DNA of 64,000 nucleotides from Clostridia bacterium. Its GTDB lineage: Bacteria > Bacillota > Clostridia > Oscillospirales > Butyricicoccaceae. Made by a program: the position numbers and the translations under genes. Below the pieces are notes generated by a model that searched no databases, was not told where the DNA came from, and saw only the letters and a list, made by a program, of their open reading frames with translations. Location of the stretch: contig JAFXDF010000068.1 in the NCBI GenBank assembly GCA_017521295.1, positions 1 through 64,000 of the forward strand, in the 5' to 3' direction. Positions 56,257-64,000 of the stretch are shown piece after piece. Each line of letters begins with the position of its first letter. The first letter of the stretch is position 1.

Positions 56257-56937
56257 ATGATTTATCTGGTAGAAGACGACGCCGGCATCCGGGAGCTGGT
56301 GCTCTATGCCCTCAACAATTCGGGCTACCCTGCCCAGGGGTTTGAGACCCCTTCGGCCTTCTGGCAGGCCCTGTCCAAACAAAAGCCCCGGATGATCCTG
56401 CTGGACATCATGCTGCCCGAGGAGGACGGTCTGCAGATCCTGCGCAAGCTGCGGCAGGACCCCGCCACCCGGCGGACGCCGGTGATCATGCTCACCGCAA
56501 AGGGCAGCGAATACGACAAGGTGCTGGGCCTGGAGGCCGGCGCCGACGATTACATCCCCAAGCCCTTTGGTATGATGGAGCTCATCGCCCGGGTGAAGGC
56601 CCTGCTGCGCCGCGCCGACGACCGGGAGCCGGCCGCCGAGGGCTATACCGCCGGGGTGCTTTCGGTGCAGCCCGACCGCCATCTGGTGACGGTGGAGGGC
56701 CAGCCGGTGTCCCTCACCCTCAAGGAGTTCGAGCTGCTCTGTATGCTGCTGAAAAACCGGGGCATGGTACTCACCCGGGACCAGCTGCTCAACCAGATCT
56801 GGGGCTATTCCTTCGACGGCGAAAACCGCACGGTGGACGTACACATCCGCACCCTGCGGCAAAAGCTGGGCCCGGCCGGCGATCTTATCGAGACCGTCCG
56901 CGGCGTTGGCTATAAGATCGGAGGGGACGGCCGTTGA
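56257..56937 (+). CDS. PhoB/OmpR-type response regulator
   Basis: A 226-residue two-domain regulator. The receiver domain has the acidic pair Asp7-Asp8, the phosphorylation site Asp50 (ILLDIMLPEEDG) and the MLTAKG switch. The C-terminal winged helix (about 125-225: LTLKEFELLCMLLKNRGMVL, VDVHIRTLRQKLG) is the OmpR/PhoB type. Start ATG 56257 has an AAAAAGGAGGA site. The stop overlaps the kinase start (TTGA). Confidence 0.95.
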   Translation: MIYLVEDDAGIRELVLYALNNSGYPAQGFETPSAFWQALSKQKPRMILLDIMLPEEDGLQILRKLRQDPATRRTPVIMLTAKGSEYDKVLGLEAGADDYIPKPFGMMELIARVKALLRRADDREPAAEGYTAGVLSVQPDRHLVTVEGQPVSLTLKEFELLCMLLKNRGMVLTRDQLLNQIWGYSFDGENRTVDVHIRTLRQKLGPAGDLIETVRGVGYKIGGDGR

Positions 56938-57959
56938 GGAACAAGATCTTCCAGAACATCTTTCTGGCGGCCATGGCGGTCTTTGGGGTGGGCGTAGTCT
57001 TTACCCTGGGAGCCATTTACAGCCGCATTTCCCACCTGTACACCCTGGGCGAGTTGATGCTGGAGCTGTTCACCCCCATTCTGGCGGTGTTGGTGCTGGC
57101 GCTGACCCTGTCCTTTTTGCTAGCCGCCCGGCTTTCCCGGCAGATCACCCGCCCCCTGGGCCGGATCGACCTGCAGAACCCCGACGACCGGGAGGTCTAT
57201 GAAGAGCTGCGCCCCCTGGTGGAGCGCATCCGGGGCCAGAACCGCCTGTTGCAGCAAAAGGTGGACGAGCTGAAGGTGGAGCACTTCCGGCAGGACACCA
57301 TGCGCCGGGAGTTCACCGCCAACGTATCCCATGAGCTGAAAACCCCGCTGACCTCCATTTCGGGCTATGCCGAACTGATCCAGAACGGCCTGGTGAAGCA
57401 GGAGGATGTGCCCCGGTTCGCCGGCACCATCTATCGGGAGGCCCAGCGCCTCATCGTGCTGGTGAACGACATCATCCGCCTGTCCCGGCTGGAGGACAAG
57501 GAGATCCATCAGGAGACCCAGGACATCAACCTGCTGGAGCTGTGCCGTGAGACCTGCTCCTATCTGGAGGAGGCCGCCCGCCGGCGGGAGGTGACGGTGA
57601 CGGTCACCGGCCAGACCCAGACCCTCCGGGGAGTCTATCAGATCGTGGAGGAGATCCTTTACAACCTGTGCGACAACGCCATCAAGTACAACAAGCCCGG
57701 CGGCACCGTGACGGTCACTGTCTTTTCCCGGAAGGGCAGACCTGCCGTGGAGGTACGTGACACCGGCATCGGTATCCCCGAAGGGGAGCAGAGCCGGGTG
57801 TTCGAGCGGTTTTACCGGGTGGACAAGAGCCACTCCAAGGAGCTGGGCGGCACCGGTCTGGGCCTTTCCATCGTCAAGCACGGCGCGGCCTTTTTGGGGG
57901 CCAGCCTGGAGCTGGACAGCCGGGAGGGGGAAGGCACCGCCATCCGGGTGATTTTTTAA
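56934..57959 (+). CDS. PhoR-like sensor histidine kinase with almost no external domain
   Basis: A 341-residue kinase. Two membrane helices (about 8-27 and 43-64) are separated by only about 15 residues, so there is no room for an external sensor fold. A linker and coiled coil lead to the H box (FTANVSHELKTPLTSISGYA), N box (LCDNAIKYNKPGG) and G boxes (RDTGIGIP, GGTGLGLSIVK). Start is TTG 56934 with a GGAGGGG site, coupled to the regulator gene. The next gene encodes a Na/Pi carrier, so phosphate sensing is likely (inference). Confidence 0.93.
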   Translation: MRNKIFQNIFLAAMAVFGVGVVFTLGAIYSRISHLYTLGELMLELFTPILAVLVLALTLSFLLAARLSRQITRPLGRIDLQNPDDREVYEELRPLVERIRGQNRLLQQKVDELKVEHFRQDTMRREFTANVSHELKTPLTSISGYAELIQNGLVKQEDVPRFAGTIYREAQRLIVLVNDIIRLSRLEDKEIHQETQDINLLELCRETCSYLEEAARRREVTVTVTGQTQTLRGVYQIVEEILYNLCDNAIKYNKPGGTVTVTVFSRKGRPAVEVRDTGIGIPEGEQSRVFERFYRVDKSHSKELGGTGLGLSIVKHGAAFLGASLELDSREGEGTAIRVIF

Positions 57960-57966
57960 CACCGAT

Positions 57967-57994
57967 TTAACATTCCCCTGCTTTTCTTTTAACA
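57967..57994 (+). promoter_or_regulatory. Candidate Pho-box pair upstream of the Na/Pi cotransporter
   Basis: Two TTAACA hexamers (57967-57972 and 57989-57994) start 22 bases apart, two helical turns. The second ends 9 bases before a TACACT (58004-58009) that could be a -10 box. PhoB/PhoP boxes replace the -35 box at this distance. No third copy appears at the 11-base midpoint, which weakens the call. Confidence 0.4.
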
Positions 57995-58055
57995 TGGACC
58001 CGATACACTAAAATTGGAAATGTCTGCGAATCTTTGTGTCAAAGGAGTGCCGAAT

Positions 58056-59813
58056 ATGACAATTTTCAATCTGATCTCCATGATCGGCGGTCTGACCTTC
58101 TTCCTCTACGGTATGAACGTCATGTCCTCCAGTCTGGAGAAAATGGCCGGCGGCAAGCTGGAAGAAATGCTCCGCAAGATGACCGCCAGCCCCCTGCTGA
58201 GCCTGGCTCTGGGCGCTGTGATCACCATCGCCGTCCAGTCCTCTTCGGCCGTCACCGTTATGCTGGTGGGTCTGGTCAACTCGGGCATCATGTCCTTTGT
58301 CCAGACGGTCCACGTGGTGTTCGGCTCCAACATCGGCACCACGCTGACTGCCTGGCTCACCTCCCTCACCGGTATCGAAAGCTCCAGCTTCTGGATGCAG
58401 ATGCTCAAGCCCATCAACTTCTCCCCCATTCTGGCCTTCATCGGCATCGGCTTCATCATGCTGTCCAAGAATGACAAGAAAAAGACCCTGGGCACCATTT
58501 TCGTGGGCTTTGCCATTCTGATGTTCGGTATGGACGTGATGAGCGACGCCGTCAGCCCCCTGGCCGACATGCCCCAGTTCGGCCAGCTTTTGATCCACTT
58601 CAAGAATCCCATCGTGGGCGTGCTCATCGGCACCCTGTTCACCGCCGCCATCCAGAGCTCGGCAGCTTCGGTGGGTATCTTGCAGGCCCTGTCCCTCACG
58701 GGCAGCATCACCTATGGCATGGCCTTCCCCATCGTCATGGGTCAGAACATCGGTACCTGTATTACCGCGCTGATCTCTTCCATCGGCACCAGCGCCAAGG
58801 CCAAGCGGGTGGCCTGTCTGCATGTGGTCATCAACACCCTGTGCAGCGTGATCTGCCTCGTTGTGATGATGATCGGTCAGGCTGCCATCCCCTCTGTGGC
58901 TGCCATGCTGAACCAGGCCGTACAGCCCTGGGATATCGCTCTGCTGCACACCTGCTTCAACATCGTGGCCACCGTCACGCTGATGCCCTTTGCCAAGCAG
59001 CTGGTCAAGCTGGTGGAAACCCTGGTCAAGGACAAGGGCGGCGCAGCGCCCGCCTCCAAGGTCCCCATGCTGGACGAGCGTCTGCTGCGTTCTCCCTCCG
59101 TGGCCGTTGGCGAGTCCTTCCACGTGTCCAAGGAGATGTGCCGTGAGGCCCATGAGATCCTGCAGGAGTCCATCACCCTCTTTGAAAAGTTCGACCCCAA
59201 CATGGAAAGCAACATCCTGTGGATGGAGGACCGGCTGGACGATTACGAGGATCAGCTGGGCACCTATCTGGTGAAGCTGTCCTCCCAGGCCCTGTCCAAC
59301 GAGGACAGCCATGTGGTGTCCAAGATCCTCCACGCCATCGGCGACTTCGAGCGTCTGGGCGACCACGCCTGCAACCTAGCCGAGGTGGCCAAGGAGCTGT
59401 ACGACAAGAAGATCACCTTCTCTCCCCAGGCCCAGCAGGAGATCAAGGTGCTCACCGACGCCCTGCAGGAGATCCTCAACCTCACCGCCTGTGCCTATGA
59501 CGGCGACAGCATCGAGCTGGCCGCCAAGGTGGAGCCGCTGGAGCAGGTCATCGACGGTCTGATCTCCAAGATCCGCGCCAATCATATCCGCCGTCTGCAA
59601 AAGGGCACCTGTACCATCGAGGGCGGCTTTATCCTGGCCGATCTGCTGAACAACTACGAGCGCGTGTCCGACCACTGCTCCAACATCGCCGTGGCCATCA
59701 TCGAGGTGGAGCACGACAGCTTCGATACCCACAAGTATCTGAACGGCGTGAAGTACGGCAACAGCGTGTTCAACGAGGTCTACGAGAGCTACGAAAGAAA
59801 ATACGCTCTGTAA
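58056..59813 (+). CDS. Na/Pi cotransporter with C-terminal PhoU-like domain
   Basis: A 585-residue NptA-type carrier. The N-terminal half has two inverted Na/Pi repeats with the QSSSA motifs (AVITIAVQSSSAVTVMLVG and FTAAIQSSAASVGILQALS) and about nine helices. The C-terminal part (about 345-580) is a PhoU-like helical bundle with repeated acidic motifs (HAIGDFERLGDHACN, LNNYERVSDHCSNIA). PhoU tails link Pi transport to signalling. ATG 58056 has an AAAGGAG site. It follows the PhoB/PhoR-like pair. Confidence 0.92.
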   Translation: MTIFNLISMIGGLTFFLYGMNVMSSSLEKMAGGKLEEMLRKMTASPLLSLALGAVITIAVQSSSAVTVMLVGLVNSGIMSFVQTVHVVFGSNIGTTLTAWLTSLTGIESSSFWMQMLKPINFSPILAFIGIGFIMLSKNDKKKTLGTIFVGFAILMFGMDVMSDAVSPLADMPQFGQLLIHFKNPIVGVLIGTLFTAAIQSSAASVGILQALSLTGSITYGMAFPIVMGQNIGTCITALISSIGTSAKAKRVACLHVVINTLCSVICLVVMMIGQAAIPSVAAMLNQAVQPWDIALLHTCFNIVATVTLMPFAKQLVKLVETLVKDKGGAAPASKVPMLDERLLRSPSVAVGESFHVSKEMCREAHEILQESITLFEKFDPNMESNILWMEDRLDDYEDQLGTYLVKLSSQALSNEDSHVVSKILHAIGDFERLGDHACNLAEVAKELYDKKITFSPQAQQEIKVLTDALQEILNLTACAYDGDSIELAAKVEPLEQVIDGLISKIRANHIRRLQKGTCTIEGGFILADLLNNYERVSDHCSNIAVAIIEVEHDSFDTHKYLNGVKYGNSVFNEVYESYERKYAL

Positions 59814-59834
59814 TTTTTGCAAATCATACAACAA

Positions 59835-59863
59835 AACGGAGAGGAATATCCTCTCCGTTTTTC
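59835..59863 (+). terminator. Intrinsic terminator after the Na/Pi cotransporter
   Basis: AACGGAGAGGA, short loop, TCCTCTCCGTTTTTCC. Confidence 0.92.
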
Positions 59864-59899
59864 CTTATTCTGCTAACGCTTTAATGCGGTGTCTTTTGC

Positions 59900-59928
59900 T
59901 TGTGTTTGTCGGGCCCGTCGGATATAAT
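59900..59928 (+). promoter_or_regulatory. Promoter of the yitT-family gene
   Basis: TTGTGT, 17-base spacer, TATAAT, 33 bases before the start codon. Confidence 0.65.
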
Positions 59929-59961
59929 GAAAATAGGAATGTTTTTGTCGGAGGTGCGCCC

Positions 59962-60813
59962 ATGTCCCTCAAAAAGCTCGCCATCATGCTGATGGCCAAT
60001 CTGATGTTTTCCTTTGGCTCGGCCTATTTTCTGGTGCCCTCGGGCATGATCTCGGGCGGCGTCACCGGTCTGGCCCTGGGCCTGGACCGGGGCTTTGGCA
60101 TCCCCAAGGATATCACCGTCTGGGTGCTGCAGGTGGCCCTCTTCCTGCTGGGCCTCTGGCTGGTGGGAAAGACCTTTGCCGCCACCACCCTCATCGGCAG
60201 CTTTGCCTATCCCCTGCTCTTTTCGCTGTTTACCCGGCTGCAGGACCGCACCGGCCCGCTGACCGACGATCCCCTGCTATGCATGGTGTTCGCCGGCCTG
60301 ACCTTTGGCATCGGCATCGGCCTGGTGCTGCGCCAGGGCGGCTCCACCGGCGGCACCGACATCGTGGCTGTGATCCTCAACAAAAAGCTGGGCCTCCCGG
60401 TGTCGGGCACCCTGTACGCCGTGGACGCGGTGGTGCTGGTGACCCAGCTGTTCTTTGTGGATTCGGCCGAGCAGGTGCTTTACGGCATTCTGTTCGTGCT
60501 GTGCTATTCGGTGCTGGTGGACGTGGTGCTCACCTCGGGCAAAAGCCGCATCCAGCTGCAGATCATCAGCCCCCAGTACGAGGCCATCAACCACATGATC
60601 CTCCGGCAGTTCGACCGGGGCAGCACCCTGTACCGCACCGAGGGCGGCTTCAGCCGTAGGGAATCCTACGCCGTCCAGACCATCATCGGCAAGCGGGAGC
60701 TCTTCCGCCTGCGGGAGGCGGTGCTGACCATCGACCAAGACGCCTTTATCGTCATCAGCCAGGTGTCGGAGGTCAACGGACGGGGCTTTACCCTGGAAAA
60801 AATCGCGGAATAA
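59962..60813 (+). CDS. YitT-family membrane protein with DUF2179 domain
   Basis: A 283-residue protein. Five or six membrane helices (about 1-190) include FLVPSGMISGGVTGLALGL and RQGGSTGGTDIVAVIL, the repeated YitT_membrane signature. The C-terminal cytoplasmic DUF2179 domain (about 215-280, FDRGSTLYRTEGGFSRRESY) resembles a small ligand-sensing fold. Function unknown. Start ATG 59962 has a CGGAGGTGC site; the frame stays open from 59884 but that part overlaps the promoter. Confidence 0.9.
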   Translation: MSLKKLAIMLMANLMFSFGSAYFLVPSGMISGGVTGLALGLDRGFGIPKDITVWVLQVALFLLGLWLVGKTFAATTLIGSFAYPLLFSLFTRLQDRTGPLTDDPLLCMVFAGLTFGIGIGLVLRQGGSTGGTDIVAVILNKKLGLPVSGTLYAVDAVVLVTQLFFVDSAEQVLYGILFVLCYSVLVDVVLTSGKSRIQLQIISPQYEAINHMILRQFDRGSTLYRTEGGFSRRESYAVQTIIGKRELFRLREAVLTIDQDAFIVISQVSEVNGRGFTLEKIAE

Positions 60814-60814
60814 C

Positions 60815-60849
60815 AAAAAGCCGGCTCAACCGAGCCGGCTTTCTTTTTT
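60815..60849. terminator. Bidirectional intrinsic terminator (YitT / DUF554)
   Basis: AAAAAGCCGGCTC, loop AACC, GAGCCGGCTTTCTTTTTT between converging genes. Confidence 0.93.
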
Positions 60850-61567
60850 ATAACGGCAAAAAGGCGTAAGCCACCGCCACGATGAGTGCAGGCAGCAGGT
60901 TGGCCACCCGGATGGTCTTTTTCCAGATGAGGTTGAGGCCCACGCAGAAGATGAGGGCCGAGCCCACCAGGGACAGGTTGCTGAGGGCGGCGTCGGTGAG
61001 CAGGGGCTGCACCAGCCGGGCCAGCAGGGTCACCGACCCCTGCAAAAGTCCCACCGGGATGGCGGAAAACAGACAGCCCTTGCCCATGGAGGAGGCCATC
61101 ACCAGAATGATGACAAAGTCCATCAGTGACTTGGCGGCCAACACGGTGTAGTCGCCGTAAATACCGTCCTGAACGGCGCCCACGATGGCCATAGCGCCGA
61201 TGGACACCGTCATGGTGGCGGTGATAAAGCCGTCCAGAAACCGGGCGTCCCGGCTGTTGCCGCTCTTTTCCCGCAGCCAGCGGCCGAAGCCCTCCAGCCG
61301 TCCGTCCAGGTTCAACGCTTCGCCCAAAAGGCCCCCCAGGGCAACGGAGATCACCAGCATGAGGGTGCCCTGGGTGGTGACAACGCCGTTTTGAATAACC
61401 AGCATCTCGCTCATGACGCCGGCGATGGCCACAAAGAGCACGCACACCGCCATGCCCCGGATGAGGGTCTCCTGGGTGCGGTCATTGAGCCATTTGCCGC
61501 CCACCAGGCCGATGCCGCCGCCCACGACGATGGCGGCCACATTGATCAGGGTTCCGGTTCCGATCAT
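60848..61567 (-). CDS. DUF554-family membrane protein
   Basis: A 239-residue membrane protein with six or seven helices. Matches the family start (MIGTGTLINVAAIVVGGGIG) and the conserved DARFLDGFITATMTVSIGAM and GDYTVLAAKSLMDFVIILV. Function unknown; relatives are called YdfK or YqgA. Start ATG 61567 has only a poor GAAGG site, at 3-4 bases. Its stop codon overlaps the shared terminator. Repeat copy k lies upstream. Confidence 0.87.
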   Translation of the reverse strand: MIGTGTLINVAAIVVGGGIGLVGGKWLNDRTQETLIRGMAVCVLFVAIAGVMSEMLVIQNGVVTTQGTLMLVISVALGGLLGEALNLDGRLEGFGRWLREKSGNSRDARFLDGFITATMTVSIGAMAIVGAVQDGIYGDYTVLAAKSLMDFVIILVMASSMGKGCLFSAIPVGLLQGSVTLLARLVQPLLTDAALSNLSLVGSALIFCVGLNLIWKKTIRVANLLPALIVAVAYAFLPL

Positions 61568-61590
61568 ATCCTTCGCTTCTTTCTCTCAAT

Positions 61591-61685
61591 GTCATTCCGA
61601 GCACAGCGAGGAATCTCCCCCTGGCTGGCAGGAGATCCTTCGACTTCGCTGCGCTTCGCTCAGGATGACAGCCCGGGGGCTGTCA
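61591..61685. repeat. Dispersed palindromic repeat, copy k, with extra hairpin at the flavin reductase stop
   Basis: Core 61591-61669 has GTCATTCCGAG and CTCAGGATGAC ends. It continues into TGACAGCCC..GGGCTGTCA (61666-61685). On the minus strand the first TGA of that hairpin is the stop codon of the flavin reductase-like gene. Confidence 0.88.
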
Positions 61686-62243
61686 TTTCAGCTTGACGCC
61701 GTCGGAAAAGGCGTTGCCCACCTTGTCGCCCAGCTCCAGATAGGCGTTGTTCATGGGGTCAAAGGTGATGGGCCGCAGCTTTTTGGGGTCCACCTTGCCC
61801 TGGTCGTTGAGGACGCTTTCGTCGGCGCTGACGTTGACGATCCTGCCCACCAGACGGCAGGTTTCGGGGATATAGGAGATCAGCTCGCACTCCATGGCCA
61901 CGGGCAGCTGGTCGAAAAGGGGCGCGTCCACAAACTCCGACCGGGTCACCGTCCAGCCGGCCCGGGCCACCTTATCGGGGACCTTGGAGCCGCTTTCGAT
62001 GCCCACATAGTCGCAGGCCACGGCCTGATCCGCCGTGCCCATGCTGACGGTGAAGGCCTTTTTCACCAGGATGTTTTCGGTGGTCTTGTGGTTTTCGCTG
62101 ATGCAGACCGACACCTCGTTTTCCTCGGAGATGCCGCCCCAGGCGGCGTTCATGGCGTCGGGGACGCCGTTTTCGTCATAGGTGCCCAGAATAAAGACCG
62201 GCTGCGGATAGCACAGAGGCTTGGGGCCAAAATTTTTACGCAT
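61683..62243 (-). CDS. Flavin reductase-like FMN-binding protein
   Basis: A 186-residue split-barrel flavin protein of the flavin_reduct family: PQPVFILGTYDENGVPDAMN, WGGISEENEVSVCISENHKT, AFTVSMGTADQAVACDYVGI and ELISYIPETCRLVGRIVNVS. It probably binds FMN and reduces a flavin or small substrate. Start ATG 62243 follows AAGGAGG; the frame stays open through tRNA-Gly to 62351, which cannot be right. The stop is the first triplet of the hairpin of repeat copy k. Confidence 0.9.
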   Translation of the reverse strand: MRKNFGPKPLCYPQPVFILGTYDENGVPDAMNAAWGGISEENEVSVCISENHKTTENILVKKAFTVSMGTADQAVACDYVGIESGSKVPDKVARAGWTVTRSEFVDAPLFDQLPVAMECELISYIPETCRLVGRIVNVSADESVLNDQGKVDPKKLRPITFDPMNNAYLELGDKVGNAFSDGVKLK

Positions 62244-62265
62244 ACAGGGTTCCTCCTTACTGTAA

Positions 62266-62292
62266 ACAAAAAGCCGATGCAGACGCATCGGC
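62266..62292 (-). terminator. Intrinsic terminator of tRNA-Gly
   Basis: Minus strand GCCGATGC, loop GTCT, GCATCGGCTTTTTG, 8 bases after the tRNA. Confidence 0.92.
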
Positions 62293-62299
62293 AACGGTT

Positions 62300-62373
62300 T
62301 GGAGCGGGGTACGGGAGTCGAACCCGCCTGTTCAGCTTGGGAAGCTGACATACTACCGATGTATTAACCCCGC
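62300..62373 (-). tRNA. tRNA-Gly (anticodon CCC)
   Basis: A 74-base tRNA with encoded CCA. Acceptor GCGGGGT pairs with ACCCCGC; the anticodon stem TCAGC/GCTGA holds the loop TTCCCAA with anticodon CCC (reads GGG). The T-loop is TTCGACT. Promoter and terminator flank it. Confidence 0.95.
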
Positions 62374-62385
62374 GGGTACTGCTCT

Positions 62386-62414
62386 ATTATAGCCTCTCCC
62401 GGCGGCGAATGCAA
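62386..62414 (-). promoter_or_regulatory. Promoter of tRNA-Gly
   Basis: TTGCAT (62414-62409), 17-base spacer, TATAAT (62391-62386) on the minus strand; identical in boxes and spacing to the SRP RNA promoter. Confidence 0.85.
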
Positions 62415-62425
62415 GGGGATTTTCT

Positions 62426-62466
62426 GCAAAAAGAAGGGTGCGCGCAATTTGCACGCACCCTTTTTC
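62426..62466 (-). terminator. Intrinsic terminator after the CapA-type gene
   Basis: Minus strand GGGTGCGTGC, loop AAATT, GCGCGCACCC, then TTCTTTTTGC. It ends just before the tRNA-Gly promoter. Confidence 0.92.
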
Positions 62467-62468
62467 TG

Positions 62469-63629
62469 TTACAGCTGCTTGAGGATGTATTCCTTGACCT
62501 TTTCCAGCTTGCTCTTTTTCCATTCGCCGGCGTCGGCCTTTTCGGAATAGGGCACGATGACGTTGAAGTCCATGTGGGCGCCCTCAAAATAGCCGTCGGG
62601 CTCTTTGGAGAAGAAATAGCCGTCCCATACCTCTTTGGGTGCGTCGGTGAACCGCTGGGGCTCCAGATAGACCATCTTGCGGCGGTCTTCCTCCACAAAG
62701 GCCTTGGCCGACAGGGGGGCCAGCAGGTCATATTCCTCGGCGGGGATGTTGGTGAACACATCGGGCAGGGGTGCCTCCACGATGCGCTCTTCACCCCGGA
62801 TGATCTGAATACCCATGGCCTCAAAGTCCAGCTTGTCCTCGGTGAAGATCAGCTTGAGCAGCACGCCCAGGTCGGTGTACAGGTGGACCCGCTGATAGTT
62901 GGTGTCAAAAATGAAGTTGCCCAGAGAGTAGAAGATGGCCTTGCCGCCGTCGAACAGCTCGTAGTTTTCGGGCACGTGGGGATGGTGGCCCACCACCACG
63001 TCGGCGCCCAGCTCCAGGAACTTCAGATACCGGTCCCGGGTATAGGGGCTGGGCAGAGAGGTGAACTCCTCACCGCCGTGGGACACGATGACGCACCAGC
63101 GGCACTTTGCCTTGATCTCGTCAATACGGCGCTTGATATAGTCCAGATCGTCCCAGCGGAAGATGCCCGGTTCGGTGGCGGTGGCGGGGATGCACTCGTT
63201 CATATAGGACACGCAGAACATGCCGATGCCGCCGGCCTCCTCCAGATAGACCGGTTCGGAAGCCTCCACCTCATTGAGGCCGGCGCCGATGGTGCGGCAG
63301 CCCAGCTCTTTGGCGATCTTCCGGGTGCTGATGACGCCCTCTTTACCGGCGTCCATGGTGTGGTTGTTGCCGATGGACCAGATGTCGGCCTCCATGGCCT
63401 TGAGCACCCGGGTGGCCGCGGGGTTCATGCTGTGGAAGAACACGCCCCGGGAGCCGTCATCCTCGGCGTCGATGAGGGCACCCTCCACGTTGGCCACCAC
63501 ATGGTCGGCAGAGTGGAAAAAGTCCAGTACGGGCTTGGACAACAGGTTGTCGTCCTCCCAGCGTTTGTCCATATAGCGGTCAAAACCGATGTCGCCGGTA
63601 AATACGATGGAAGTTTTGTTCTTGCTCAT
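62469..63629 (-). CDS. CapA-family (PGA_cap) metallophosphatase-fold protein
   Basis: A 386-residue protein of the poly-gamma-glutamate capsule CapA family. The calcineurin-like core shows FTGDIGFDRYM, VVANVEGALID, WSIGNNHTMDAG, VIVSHGGEEFTSLPSP and VVGHHPHVPENYELFDGGK (in part), with the metal ligands of this fold. No signal peptide is seen, so it may act inside the cell. Start ATG 63629 has a GGGGAGGAAC site. The gene upstream on the same strand is a close paralogue, 19 bases away. Confidence 0.9.
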   Translation of the reverse strand: MSKNKTSIVFTGDIGFDRYMDKRWEDDNLLSKPVLDFFHSADHVVANVEGALIDAEDDGSRGVFFHSMNPAATRVLKAMEADIWSIGNNHTMDAGKEGVISTRKIAKELGCRTIGAGLNEVEASEPVYLEEAGGIGMFCVSYMNECIPATATEPGIFRWDDLDYIKRRIDEIKAKCRWCVIVSHGGEEFTSLPSPYTRDRYLKFLELGADVVVGHHPHVPENYELFDGGKAIFYSLGNFIFDTNYQRVHLYTDLGVLLKLIFTEDKLDFEAMGIQIIRGEERIVEAPLPDVFTNIPAEEYDLLAPLSAKAFVEEDRRKMVYLEPQRFTDAPKEVWDGYFFSKEPDGYFEGAHMDFNVIVPYSEKADAGEWKKSKLEKVKEYILKQL

Positions 63630-63648
63630 GGTCGTTCCTCCCCGTTCG

Positions 63649-64000
63649 TTATTTCAGCTGATTGAGAAGATAGGCTTTTACCGCCTCCAGCCTGCTTTCT
63701 TTCCAGCGGCCCTCTTGGGCGGTTTGGGAATAGGGCAGCATGATACCAAAGTCCATGTGGGCGCCCTCCACGTAGCCTTCCGGCTCGTCAGACAGGAAAT
63801 AGCTGTCCCACTCCGCCTGGGTGGCGTCGCTGAACCGCTGGGGTTCCAGATAGATCATGCGGCGCTGTTCCTCCCGGACGAAGGTTTTGGCCGCCAGGGG
63901 TGCCAGCAGGTCATATTCCTCGGCCGGGATGTTAGTGAACACACCGGGCAGGGGCGCCTCTTTGATACGCTCCTCGCCCCGGAGGATCTCAATGCCCATG
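63649..64000 (-). CDS. CapA-family paralogue, C-terminal part (cut by window edge)
   Basis: The last 116 residues of a second CapA-type protein. It aligns throughout with the tail of the neighbour (shared VFTNIPAEEYDLLAPL, VYLEPQRF-type and VEGAHMDF-type segments), so the two arose by tandem duplication. The start lies beyond the window. It would be translated first in a two-gene unit. Confidence 0.9.
   Translation of the reverse strand, partial: MGIEILRGEERIKEAPLPGVFTNIPAEEYDLLAPLAAKTFVREEQRRMIYLEPQRFSDATQAEWDSYFLSDEPEGYVEGAHMDFGIMLPYSQTAQEGRWKESRLEAVKAYLLNQLK

Noticed and set aside
62244-62351. Upstream extension of the flavin reductase frame
   Set aside because: It reads through tRNA-Gly and its terminator.

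Overview
The window is GC-rich, densely coded DNA from a member of the Clostridia. The best fit is a gut butyrate-producing Oscillospirales/Oscillospiraceae-type bacterium (inference). Supporting signs are a T-box leader on hisS, a large Bacillus-type SRP RNA upstream of dnaX, butyrate kinase with phosphate butyryltransferase, a CotF-like spore coat protein, strong AGGAGG-type ribosome binding sites and many small amino-acid ABC operons. There is no rRNA, CRISPR array, complete insertion sequence or prophage.

Layout. 1-4167, minus: hisS and (partial) aspS behind a T-box leader, a divergent methylglyoxal-synthase-like gene and minD. 4294-8272, minus: the cell-shape operon maf-mreC-mreD-mrdA. 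8349-12409, minus: three tandem copies of an envelope-anchored protein of unknown function and a serine hydrolase. 12544-15487, minus: dut, a U32 protein and zapA. 15679-20111, plus: CYTH protein, DUF3810 protein and a three-gene amino-acid ABC transporter. 20156-26724: truA, a YgjP-type hydrolase, a small Cys-rich protein, ymdB-pgeF, a second amino-acid ABC operon and a metallo-beta-lactamase-fold hydrolase. 26831-30996, plus: tldD-tldE and a DUF819 membrane protein. 31049-34942, minus: SRP RNA, dnaX, ybaB, recR and pdxY.

34947-44654: a two-domain DUF4392-DUF1445 protein (D-glutamate cyclase-like), a small AT-rich regulator/membrane-protein module between 14-bp direct repeats, tRNA-Ser(CGA), an NSS symporter, a TetR regulator, putP, an MFS transporter, an alanine/ornithine-racemase-family protein and a gamma carbonic anhydrase. 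44647-50792: a LOG protein, a BFD-flavodiiron fusion, a coat protein, a HAD phosphatase, a membrane protein, ptb and buk. 51025-56058, plus: an apparent envelope operon of ECF sigma factor, putative anti-sigma factor, two paralogous DUF4358-like lipoproteins (one with a 17-unit Thr-Glu-Ala-Pro linker), MBOAT acyltransferase and DHHW protein. 56257-59813: a PhoB/PhoR-like pair and a Na/Pi cotransporter with a PhoU-like tail. 59962-64000: YitT, DUF554, flavin reductase, tRNA-Gly(CCC) and two tandem CapA-type genes.

The strongest signal not explained by genes is a dispersed imperfect palindrome of about 35-95 bp, bounded by GTCATYCTGAG and CTCAGGATGAC, in 11 copies between genes. Three copies carry an extra hairpin whose first bases are the stop codon of the neighbouring gene. 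Two others lie inside the arms of longer terminator-like hairpins. The candidates most worth pursuing are this repeat family, the ECF-DUF4358-MBOAT-DHHW operon, the triplicated KPVIYLYP proteins, the BFD-flavodiiron fusion, the divergent methylglyoxal synthase and the direct-repeat-bounded regulatory module.
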